From Selaginella tamariscina (taxonomy: Eukaryota > Streptophyta > Lycopodiopsida > Selaginellales > Selaginellaceae), in contig PUQB01000207.1 of NCBI GenBank assembly GCA_003024785.1, forward strand, positions 160,803-224,802: a DNA stretch of 64,000 bases, given 5' to 3'. Made by a program: the position numbers and the translations under genes. This document shows, in pieces, positions 50,734 through 61,218 of the stretch (position 1 is the stretch's first letter; every line of letters starts with the position of its first letter). The notes under the pieces are model-generated. The model was not told the origin of the DNA. It was given only the letters and a program-made list of their open reading frames with translations, and ran no database searches.

Positions 50734-50839
50734 TTCTTTTTCACTTAAGCTCTACTTCTCTCAGAGCTATGTCACTTCTCACTTAGGAATTCAACAAATT
50801 CCTCCACAACAATGGCGAAATCCCTCCGTGGTCGCCATG

Positions 50840-51374
50840 TGTTAACATACAAAACTTTCCTGTGTGCAGAAAACACTGTTCACAGCGCAGGAAAAGCTTT
50901 GCAAGTTAAAGTGTAGGGATTTCGTCCAATAGAGAGCTCTATATATACTTATCTCGTCTCTAAGGTCAAGGATAGGATTTTGCTTTGGCCATTGCCATGT
51001 ATAAGCATTCACAATCACCATAAAATGCACTTGCATTACTATATGAATACAAAGAGATAGCAAGTGTGGAGACTTACTTCTCTCCCAAAGATACTCTCTC
51101 TCTCATGCATTGCTCTCCATAGCCTTCATAGCTCATAGTCTCTCTCTCCTTCTTGCCCTTCCTTGCCCTAACCGAATCCTGTCCTCCTCCAACCGTCATA
51201 ACTGTCTGCTTCCTGCAACCGTAGGATCCTTCCTACCCTGTAGGATTTTTCCTACTGCTGTAGGATTTTTCCTGTCACAGGATATTTCTACTACTACTTT
51301 CTACAAGTTATTCCTCCACCGTAGGAAAGTCCTATGTATGCAGTTCCTACATGCTATATTTTTGGCCTCTAACA
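50840..51374 (-). repeat. 5' LTR of the nested element (535 bp)
   Basis: Same ends as the left copy (TGTTAACATAC ... CCTCTAACA in plus orientation). Being at the right end of a minus-strand element, it is the promoter-bearing 5' LTR. Confidence 0.93.
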
Positions 51375-51379
51375 CTTGT
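51375..51379. other. Target site duplication, right (CTTGT)
   Basis: Matches 46619-46623 exactly. Confidence 0.9.
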
Positions 51380-54300
51380 CTTCTTCAACTTGTGATAAAA
51401 TAGAACCTACTGCAAAGTCCAAAACATCTGCTTTAACGAAAAGGGACGAGAAGGACCAGGATGTGCTAAAATTGAAGCTGTCATGAAGGCGTCTTTGATT
51501 GCTGTGAATGCATGTTCTGCCTTATCAGACCAAGAGAAATCCCATGTGCGCTTGGTGAGTTCTATGAGTGAAAGTACATGCTTGGAGAAGTCATGTATGA
51601 ATCGCCTGTAGAAGTTTGCAAAGCCAAGGAAACATTGTATATCTCATACAGACTTGGGCCTCTCCTACTCCACGATAGTCTTCACCTTGTGCATGTCCAT
51701 GGAAACACCAAGAAGAGACGATTTAGCCCAAGAATTCCACAGTATCCTTGTCAAAAAAACACTTCTCCAACTTCGCATACATGCCATGCTCACGAAGCTT
51801 CTGTAGAACTAGTTGTACATGTTTGTCATGTGCCGCCTGGTCCTTGGAGAAAATCAAAATGTCATCGAGGTAAATCATCACAAACTAGTCCAAGAAGTCG
51901 TAAAAGATGTTATTCACCATGTGTTGGAACACAACTGGGGCATTTGTAAGTCTAAAAGGCATTACCGTGTACTCGAAATGTCCATACCTTGTACGAAAGG
52001 CAATCTTCCACTCATCGCTTAGATAAATCTGTATAAGATTATATGCCCCTTGTAAGTCGATCTTTGTGAACAACTTTGCTTTTCGTAGCCGATCGAGAAG
52101 TTTCAGGATCAATGGCAATGGGTACTAGTTCCGGATGGTGACTTAATTCAAACCCTTATAGTCCACAACCAAACGCAAACTCCCATATTTCTTCTTGACA
52201 AAGAAGATAGGTGCTCTTGCAGGGGATTTAAGTAACGAATGAAGCCGGATGCCAAATTGTCCTCAATGTATTAGCAAAGAACCTCCAATTCTGTAGGTGA
52301 TAGGGCATAAATTGGTCCAAATGGTGGAGTCTTCCCCTCCGTAAGATTGATAAGACAGTCGTAGGACCTGTGAATAGGAAGGACTGCAACCTTGTACTTA
52401 TCAAAAATGTCCTGGAAGGAGTGATACTTGGATGGAAAGGAAGAAGTAGAAGGAGAAAGGGATTAAAAAACATGAGAGTTAGATACATGAGTGGTAGAAG
52501 AGGATATATGAGTTACTTGAAAAGCAAAGACATAAAAAGGAGCAAGATCAGTGGCAAGTTCATGCATAGTAGTGGTAAGAACTCAGAGAGGAGAGGAGGG
52601 AGCTATGAATGAAAAAGAGAAAAGATTTTAAGGGATGGAACAAAAGCAGAGTAATGAAAAGAAGCAGGATTGGGGAAAACCTGTGCTGATGTTGACGAGT
52701 GTACAGAATTGAAAGAATCCTGTACAAAGTCTGTGAATGCACAAGAGTGAGGAGAGCTTGCGAATGTGCTGATGAACTGACAGGAGGTGGATTTTGTTAA
52801 GGACGAACTTTCGACACTGATACAGGATTGGAAGAACCATGTAGAGGAATCCATGAACTTACAGGAGTGAAGAGAGCCTGCGGATGTGTTGATGAACTGA
52901 CATGAGGTGAATCATGTGAGGAGGAATCTTCAACACTGATACAGGAACAGGCACGATCAATCTTGTAGCTTGTGTTGCTTCAAACACTAAGGTCATATCC
53001 TACACGCTGGAAGGTACAGGATTAATCCTGGCTACTGAAGAGGAAAACGTGAGCATCCTAGACCTCTAATCGATTTGAAGATTTGCATCCACGAACCATG
53101 GCATGCCCAAAATAATGAGAGTCGTCCGAGTCTTGATTAAGTTGAAGAAAATCAAACAATTGAATGCGCCATGGGTGCAAGAGAGAGGTGTAGCATGGGT
53201 AACTGCACCAGAAGCAATTAGACGACCATTTGTGACCTGTACAGGAACTACATGCTTCAACTTTACCACCGAAATGCAATACTGAGCTGCAAAAGTGTCA
53301 TCCATGAAGCATGCATTTGCACCAGTGTTTAACAAGGCAGACTCATTGAGTTCTCAATCATTGAAGTGAAACAGGAAACTTGAGTGATGGAATGGTGTGA
53401 AACCCAATGAAGCCTACACCTATGTCCAACTTCGCAGCTCCTAGACAAAGTGGACATTAAACTTCAGCTTCAACTTCAACTTCACGTGTCTTGAACTTCC
53501 TGGCTTTAACAAGACATTTTGCCACCTTGTATCCTGTTTCATCACAATACAAGCATAAGTTTACCACGACGTTACTTCTCAACAGTTGAAAGTGGGCCAC
53601 ACTTGTATTTGTTGACCTCCATAGGAACTACTCCAGAAGATGTCATAGGAACATGTGCTATAGCTACATGATTGGCTTGTAGGAACTGCTAAGGGAATTT
53701 TTTCTGACGACGTTCGAACAAACGGTTGTCACAGCGAACGGCATGTTACATGATCTCCACTAAGGTTTGGGCATCCGATAACTTAAGGAGAAGGTCCTTC
53801 ACGTCATCCCTCAACCCAAAATGGAAGTGTTCGATCAATACTATCTAATCCCATGGAATGTTTGTGCAAAGTTGCTGAAATTCGGATGCATAAACAGAAG
53901 CTGGTCGGAATCCTTGTGTGAGCTTCCTTAACTTTGTGCTTGCGGAACAGTACTTATCAGAATCTCCAAAGCATGCTTCAAAGGCAACCACGAATCCTTT
54001 GAAGTCTTCCATCAATGGATCGTCATGCTCCAGCAAAGGGGCAACCCAAGCCCGTGGAAATCCAACTAGTAAGGATGCTAAAAGGCTAACCTTTTGTGCA
54101 TCAGTCGAGTAGCGGCGTGGTTACATGCGGATCAAAAGCTTAATCTGATTCAATGATTGCCACTGAACTTCTCTGGCATGCTAATCTTTGGCTATGAAGA
54201 AGAGTTCGATGGAGAGAGAGCTTGCACAGTAGCCTTGGAGGATGCATCAATAGTTGCATGTGCCATGTTGGTGGAACCTTGCAGATCTGTGACCACTTGG

Positions 54301-54399
54301 CGCAAAGTGGCCAACTCATGAAGTAACATTTGGTGTTCACGTTGAAATTGCCTAAAATCTGCCATGATTCATGAAAGCAAGAAGGAGGAAAACAAGGGA

Positions 54400-54780
54400 G
54401 AAAAGCTAAGGATAAAAAAGTAACTGAAAATCGAGGAGTTATAAATCAGTTATTATCAAACTGTCAAGCCACGATCCAAGAGCAAGGAGGCTTGACTCAA
54501 GAGCATGAAAAGAATTATGAATAAGACAAGAACAAGAGGCAAGGAGCAAGACAAGAATGATCGTAGAATGACTGGTGTTAATAGTAACTGATTATACAAC
54601 AATTAGGTCGGAGCTTTTATACTCACAACTCCAAGAGCTAATATAGGTATGAACTAAAAATATATAAGGGACATTATTTTTAGCTCATGACTAGATTATA
54701 AGCATATCTTATAAGTATATTCTGTAGGCATATTTTGTATTACGTATACTGTATTTAGCATCTTATATTAGGTCGTGACA
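54400..54780 (-). repeat. Possible 5' LTR of the old gypsy element
   Basis: AT-rich stretch directly upstream of gag. On the minus strand it begins TGTCACGACCTAA, a typical LTR opening. No second copy was found at the 3' side near 44.7 kb, so the assignment rests on position and the TG start. Confidence 0.35.
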
Positions 54781-54844
54781 AATAGTATTTTAAAAAACAC
54801 TAACTCACATCCATCCAAGTCACATTAATATGTTCTTGTTTGCA

Positions 54845-55198
54845 AAGGCTAGACGCATCAAACTTAATACCTTTATCAAGAGTTGACCTTACAAACTTAC
54901 ATATCCTTGTAAAGTGTACCAATTATAAAAAGACAATGAAGAATTATACAGACAATTGCAGTATGGAATGGCACACAAGATGTTAAATGATACACATAAA
55001 GACTTACCACATGGTTATAGTTGAGACAACCTTGAACAACCAAAACCCGACTTTGGTGACTCCCACTCTGTTGTATTTCTAAAAGCTCTACAAAAGACGG
55101 AGCTCTGCAGAAGATGACTATAGAGAAAAGTAATAGTGTTGTAGTTCCAATGAATTCAACCTATCTAGTAAATTTTGCCTTATCTTACGTGGTAATGT
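54845..55198. pseudogene. Scrambled relic of the F-box-like family gene
   Basis: Three pieces match the tandem genes downstream. 54850-54895 (TCAAACTTAATACC, minus-gene orientation) and 55140-55198 (AATTCAACCTATCTAGTA... to TTACGTGGTAATG, also minus) flank 54960-55085. The middle piece matches in the opposite orientation: GTATGGAATGGCACACAAGA, then TGGTTATAGTTGAGAC, then TTTGGTGACTCCCACTCTG. An inversion inside an old gene copy explains it. Confidence 0.75.
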
Positions 55199-55309
55199 GC
55201 TCCTGCACATGCTATGTATACATTTGTATACACGTTGTATGTTTGATCTGTGTGTATATTAATATAACTATTTATTTTGATATTATTAGAACACACAAGT
55301 TTGTAGGAA

Positions 55310-55362
55310 TGCCATTTTTGATTGTTAGACCTAAACGTGCACATGACCGTCGGATTCAATGA
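55310..55362. repeat. Dispersed repeat, copy 2
   Basis: Counterpart of 38937-38990: GATTGTTAGACCTAAACGTG followed by CACATGACCGTCGGATTCAA, ending in a TA microsatellite. Confidence 0.7.
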
Positions 55363-56050
55363 TATATATATATATTCACGTATGGTGTGCAAATATATGT
55401 TAGCAAATAATATGTAAAATGGTTTATCTTTGCCTTTAAGTTAAGTCAGAGAACCTTGAAACCAGGATGAAAATGGCGCATATGAAATGAGGATGAAAAC
55501 TGTGCCTTACTATTAAATTGTTGAGTGTGTGTGAGAGAGATGTTGTCTGGTAAGCTCGACTGGATATTGCATCTAATCATTTATTGTTTAGATGTGTGAT
55601 TTTAATAATATTTAAAACTTAACAGTGCATGTTATACATATAACAAAATTTCCAATGAATAGTTTTCTTTTTCTTTTTTCTTTAAATTTTACTATTCATC
55701 TTATAAAACATCTTTTAATAGTTCATTGATCCATTAGTAAGCACCATCTTTTCTATTAATTTTGAGCAAAGTACACATTTGTTCACGAGGGCCTTACATA
55801 ATTTCATAGTCCTTACAATAATTTATAAGGAAATGTATTGTAAATTTATATACATAAATTATATGTAATAATCTGTATTTTAAACTCTTTTTAATTAAGA
55901 AAAATAATTATCTTTATCTCTCACTAATGGTGGTTTTTTATTTTACAACATAATTTTAGTGTCATAGTAAATTGTGACATCGAAATTATACAACATCAAA
56001 ATGGACAATTTGTAATAGCGATTATGGAGCTCGCCCATTCTCTCAAATCA

Positions 56051-57011
56051 TTATAATTCTCTATACGTGGCTGGGAACACATGTTTCTTTCTCAGGCACC
56101 TTTCCAATATGTGCAGCCGCCATATATCACGAGGGGATGACCTATGAAAGTGACTTCTTATGCCCCAAATGCTGCTCACAAATGCCTTTAAAAGTTGTTC
56201 TGTTTTGGGCAATTTTGACTTTGCGCTCTCGTACACGAGGTTATATGCGTAGTCCCACGTCTCAACCCTATCACCGCTCTTGACTAGTTCCTTAATGAAC
56301 ACTGGTTCACATCCACCAATAGCCTTTAGAATATGCTCGATATCTTTTATTCTATTCTCACGTGCAAGCCGCTTGACAAGACTAGACACATCGAACTTAA
56401 TACCCTTATCGACAAGAATTAACCCAACAAACTTAATAGCTTCTTCTAAATCCCTATTAACTATAGCATTCAAAACTGCTCCATACACTTGGGGCTTGAC
56501 TGTGCCACTGCACTCTCTAACCATATCCTTGTAAAGTTGCTCAGTAACTACATCATCATTAGAATGTAAGATCAGCTTCTCGAACAACTCCATACTACGT
56601 GGAAAGCTCAATTGTTTCATCTTCTCTAGAGCTCTCGAAAGTATGACATAGTGGGAGTCACCAAATTCAGATTTTGGTTTATTCAAGGGCGTCTCAACTA
56701 TAACCATGCGGTAAGTCTCTGCGTCGCTCTTTGTATCATTTAACATCATGTGTGCCATTCCATACCATCGATTGTTCAGATATTTCTTCACCATCTCGTT
56801 GTGACTGGGTACACCGTAGAAAAAATAGCAGCGGTGTAATTCCATTGGATTCAACATGTCTAGTATATTTTCCCTTATATCATGTGGTAATGCCTTCGTA
56901 AGTTCTCCTATATTTACTTCCTCGCTCCTTCACTCCTCCCTTTGTTTTCTTCTTCACGATCTCACCTTCTTTTGTTGCTTCTTGTTTTCTCTTCCCACCG
57001 AGACCACCCAT
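56051..57011 (-). pseudogene. F-box-like family gene, copy A (damaged)
   Basis: Related to the gene at 846-1955. A frame of 268 codons opens at Met 56857 (LNPMELHRCYFFYGVPSHNE). The conserved start at 57011 is out of frame because of one extra base near 56930. At the 3' end two deletions remove about 100 bp in total; one has cut between two copies of CACCTTTCCAAT. The frame therefore ends early (RCLRKKHVFPATYREL). Confidence 0.8.
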
Positions 57012-57479
57012 GAGTAACCCTTAATAAGTTCACCGTATGATATCAATAGTAAACCAAAACACTCGAACAATAGTTAGGAACCCTTACTCGCTCGTGACCT
57101 AGGATTACTCACCCATGTTTCTTATATACTTGCATATTCCACGCACGCATGTCGCGTGTGAACACGTTGTTGTTTCCATGCATATGACATGTTATATTTA
57201 CCACATGTAACTCACGTCATATAATTTTGTAGAAAATTTTCATTACTAACATAGCAAACTCTCATTGGCTTATATGAAGATTTCATAATTAAATATTTTT
57301 ATATGAATTTTCATGCATATGTTTAGTGTATTTTAACAATTACATATAAAAATACATTTTACTTTAAGCTCAAAACAGCTATATAGAGTTATCACCTTAT
57401 CGTGGATTAGACGGTTGAGATTGAAAAGGAATACATACATAAATACATATATATGTCATCACTATGCGTGTTTGTTTGT

Positions 57480-58340
57480 AATAACGACCCTTTTTAAATT
57501 TCATTTGACAGTTATGCTAAATTACATTCCACTGTTATCCTAAAATTCAATCCAGCCTAAACCGTATGTGTGCCATCCTAAATTTTATTTTGAACACCTC
57601 TTCAATGGCCATCCTAATTTTATTCAATAGCTACCCTAAATTCCAACACATTGTAAATTTCATATTACAGTAATCTTAAATATCATCCGATAATTATGTT
57701 AAATTCAATTCGATATTTATCCGAAACTCGATAGATTAAGGTGGGTTATGAATCCAACTCAATTTTGATAGTTAAGCATAAACAACCGCATTACTCATCA
57801 AGTGAAAAATAACAACTAAGTACAAAGTAAATTATTATTAAATAGTTAAGCTCACCAAAAAACCATCATAATCCTAAATCCACATGGCACAATTGAGGTA
57901 GTTAGACCATGCATGAGTCATGCATTATCATGTGTGGCATGGGTGATTAGAGATAAATTCATTATAATAAGGATAACAATTGGGTTAATGGTAAACTCAC
58001 TAGATTAAAAATAATACCTAGGCTAAAGGTCCAATTAGGAATAACTCACCAATAGTGTTAAGGTTCATTAAATAGTTACAATTAAGCCTAAGGGTATAAA
58101 TTGCACTTCATTTCATGCATAAGAGCTTAAAAGGATAAGATTAAGGTTAAGGTTCTAGCTTAGGAATAAACTCATTGTATTAAAACTAACAATTGGGTTC
58201 AGGTTCATTAAATAGTTAAGCTCAAAAATGGATAAATCTAAAAACTTAAGCATAAACCTACTGAGTTAAAGATTCAGCTCAGAAATAAATTCACGAGGTT
58301 AAGAATAACAAATGGGTTAAACATCCAGCTTATATATAAC
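57480..58340. repeat. Degenerate minisatellite in the unit A spacer
   Basis: Two kinds of loose short repeats: CCTAAATTCAA-type units (57510-57740) and units of about 45-50 bp built of AATAACTCAC, GGTTAAG, AACAATTGGGTTAA and AGGTTCA (57940-58340). The same spacer is in unit B at about 60340-61210. Confidence 0.65.
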
Positions 58341-58374
58341 AATTGAGTTAAAAGGTCTTCACTAATAACAAATT

Positions 58375-61218
58375 TCCAATGAATGATTTTCTTTTTCTTT
58401 TTTTCTTTTAAATTTTACTATTCATCTTAATTTATAACCTATAAAACGTGTTATTTAATATTTTTAATATTTCATCGATCCATTAGTGGTTTATGAAGCA
58501 CCATTTTTCTATTAATTTTGAACAAAGTACACATTTGTTCACGAGGGCCTTACATAATTTCATAGTCCTTACGATAATTTATAAGGAAATGTATTGTAAA
58601 TTTATATACATAAATTATATGTAATAATCTGTATTTTAAACTCTTTTTAATTAAGAAAAATAATTATCTTTATCTCTCACTAATGGTGGTTTTTTATTTT
58701 ACAACATAATTTTAGTGTCATAGTAAATTGTGACATGGAAATTATACAACATCAAAATGGACAATTTGTAATAGCGATTATGGAGCTCGCCCATTCTCTC
58801 AAATCATTATAATTCTCTATACGTGGCTCACAGACTCCACACTGAAACATGAACATGGCCTCTTCTTCCTTGTCAACTTTCTGTAGCGCAGCTGCGATGG
58901 GAACACATGTTTCTTTGTCAGGCACCTTTCCAATTATCATCACAATGCCAAAGCACCTTTCCAATATGTGCAGCCGCCATATATCACGAGGGGATGACCT
59001 ATGAAAGTGACTTCTTATGCCCCAAATGCTGCTCACAAATGCCTTTAAAAGTTTTCTGTTTTGGGCAATTTTGACTTTGCGCTCTCGTACACGAGGTTAT
59101 ATGCGTAGTCCCACGTCTCAACCCTATCACCGCTCTTGACTAGTTCCTTAATGAACACTGGTTCACATCCACCAATAGCCTTTAGAATATGCTCGATATC
59201 TTTTATTCTATTCTCACGTGCAAGCCGCTTGACAAGACTAGACACATCGAACTTAATACCCTTATCGACAAGAATTAACCCAACAAACTTAATAGCTTCT
59301 TCTAAATCCCTATTAACTATAGCATTCAAAACTGCTCCATACACTTGGGGCTTGACTGTGCCACTGCACTCTCTAACCATATCCTTGTAAAGTTGCTCAG
59401 TAACTACATCATCATTAGAATGTAAGATCAGCTTCTCGAACAACTCCATACTACGTGGAAAGCTCAATTGTTTCATCTTCTCTAGAGCTCTCGAAAGTAT
59501 GACATAGTGGGAGTCACCAAATTCAGATTTTGGTTTATTCAAGGGCGTCTCAACTATAACCATGCGGTAAGTCTCTGCGTCGCTCTTTGTATCATTTAAC
59601 ATCATGTGTGCCATTCCATACCATCGATTGTTCAGATATTTCTTCACCATCTCGTTGTGACTGGGTACACCGTAGAAAAAATAGCAGCGGTGTAATTCCA
59701 TTGGATTCAACATGTCTAGTATATTTTCCCTTATATCATGTGGTAATGCCTTCGTAAGTTCTCCTATATTTACTTCCTCGCTTTCACTCCCTCCCTTTGT
59801 TTTCTTCTTCACGATCTCACCTTCTTTTGTTGCTTCTTGTTTTCTCTTCCCACCGAGACCACCCATGAGTAACCCTTAATAAGTTCACCGTATGATATCA
59901 ATAGTAAACCAAAACACTCGAACAATAGTTAGGAACCCTTACTCGCTCGTGACCTAGGATTACTCACCCATGTTTCTTATATACTTGCATATTCCACGCA
60001 CGCATGTCGCGTGTGAACACGTTGTTTGTTTCCATGCATATGACATGTTATATTTTACCACATGTAACTCACGCCGTATAATTTTGTAGAAAATTTTCAT
60101 TACTAACATAGCAAACTCTCATTGGCTTATATGAAGATTTCATAATTAAATATTTTTATATGAATTTTCATGCATATGTTTAGTGTATTTTAACAATTAC
60201 ATATAAAAATACATTTTACTTTAAGCTCAAAACAGCTATATAGAGTTATCACCTTATCGTGGATTAGACGGTTGAGATTGAAAAGGAATACATACATAAA
60301 TACATATATATGTCATCACTATGCGTGTTTGTTTGTAATAACGACCCTTTTTAAATTTCATTGACAGTTATGCTAAATTACATTCCACTGTTATCCTAAA
60401 ATTCAATCCAGCCTAAACCGTATGTGTGCCATCCTAAATTTTTTTTGAACACCTCTTCAATGGCCATCCTAATTTTATTCAATAGCTACCCTAAATTCCA
60501 ACACATTGTAAATTTCATATTACGGTAATCTTAAATATCATCCGATAATTATGTTAAATTCAATTCGATATTTATCCGAAACTCGATAGATTAAGGTGGG
60601 TTATGAATCCAACTCAATTTTGATAGTTAAGCATAACAACCGCATTACTCATCAAGTGAAAAATAACAACTAAGTACAAAGTAAATTATTATTAAATAGT
60701 TAAGCTCACCAAAAACCATCATAATCCTAAATCCACATGGCACAATTGAGGTAGTTAGACCATGCATGAGTCATGCATTATCATGTGTGGCATGGGTGAT
60801 TAGAGATAAAACATTATAATAAGGATAACAATTGGGTTAATGGTAAACTCACTAGATTAAAAATAATACCTTAGGCTAAAGGTCCAATTAGGAATAACTC
60901 ACCAATAGTGTTAAGGTTCATTAAATAGTTACAATTAAGCCTAAGGGTATAAATTGCACTTCATTTCATGCATAAGAGCTTAAAAGGATAAGATTAAGGT
61001 TAAGGTTCTAGCTTAGGAATAAACTCATTGTATTAAAACTAACAATTGGGTTCAGGTTCATTAAATAGTTAAGCTCAAAAATGGATAAATCTAAAAACTT
61101 AAGCATAAACCTACTGAGTTAAAGATTCAGCTCAGAAATAAATTCACGAGGTTAAGAATAACAAATGGGTTAAACATCCAGCTTATATATAACAATTGAG
61201 TTAAAAGGTCTTCACTAA
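58375..61218. repeat. Tandem unit B (about 2.84 kb)
   Basis: Second unit, the most complete one: full-length gene copy plus full spacer. Confidence 0.95.
58752..59866 (-). pseudogene. F-box-like family gene, copy B (one frameshift)
   Basis: Starts at Met 59866 with a basic, NLS-like head (KRKQEATKEGEIVKKKTKGG), then ALPHDIRENILDMLNPMEL. Frame 1 runs to 59045 and ends at PKTENF. The remaining ~95 codons (VSSIWGIRSHFHRSSPRDIW to WASSIIAITNCPF) continue in another frame down to 58752. One G present in copies A and C (GTTGTTCTG) is missing near 59051. Given similar errors across the window, this copy may be intact in the plant, at about 370 aa. Confidence 0.75.

Larger units (their letters stand above)
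46624..51374 (-). mobile_element. Nested non-autonomous LTR retrotransposon (4751 bp)
   Basis: Bounded by two direct LTRs (46624-47166, 50840-51374) and a 5-bp target duplication CTTGT. The interior, read on the minus strand, has a primer-binding-like TGGCGACCACGG two bases inside the 5' LTR, a long gag, an aspartic protease and only the first ~95 residues of reverse transcriptase. The RT catalytic core, RNase H and integrase are absent: RT coding stops at 47508, about 340 bp before the 3' LTR. It would need enzymes from a partner element. Near-identical LTRs point to a fairly recent insertion into the old gypsy copy. Confidence 0.93.
44690..54380 (-). mobile_element. Old Ty3/gypsy chromovirus-like retrotransposon, split by a younger element
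   Basis: Minus-strand order gag, protease, RT, RNase H, integrase, chromodomain-like end. Gag is near 53845-54036 (FRPASVYASEFQQLC). Protease is 53066-53335 (LNTGANACFMDD). RT is 51885-52118 ([13 protein letters not shown] and [14 protein letters not shown]) with upstream parts to 52490. RNase H is 46214-46623 (NYEIHDKELKAIVDSFEEWR, YRPGFQNDKADALSRR). Integrase is 45572-45763 (RASQFISRFWRELL). HPMFHTSLLELY with a chromodomain-like tail is at 44741-45127. Many stops and frameshifts show it is dead. RT residues ILSQVEEDK at 51380 and LHPIAFYFHKF at 46615 are adjacent in intact elements; the nested insertion lies exactly between. Confidence 0.85.
55641..58374. repeat. Tandem unit A (about 2.73 kb)
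   Basis: First of three direct units; each begins TAACAAA(A)TTTCCAATGAAT. The anchor GTTCACGAGG occurs at 55781, 58537 and 61389. A and B are nearly identical apart from scattered single-base changes and two deletions in gene A. Confidence 0.95.

Noticed and set aside
57480-57740. CRISPR-like regular short repeats
   Set aside because: Repeats are degenerate and irregularly spaced in a eukaryotic context; a minisatellite explains them.
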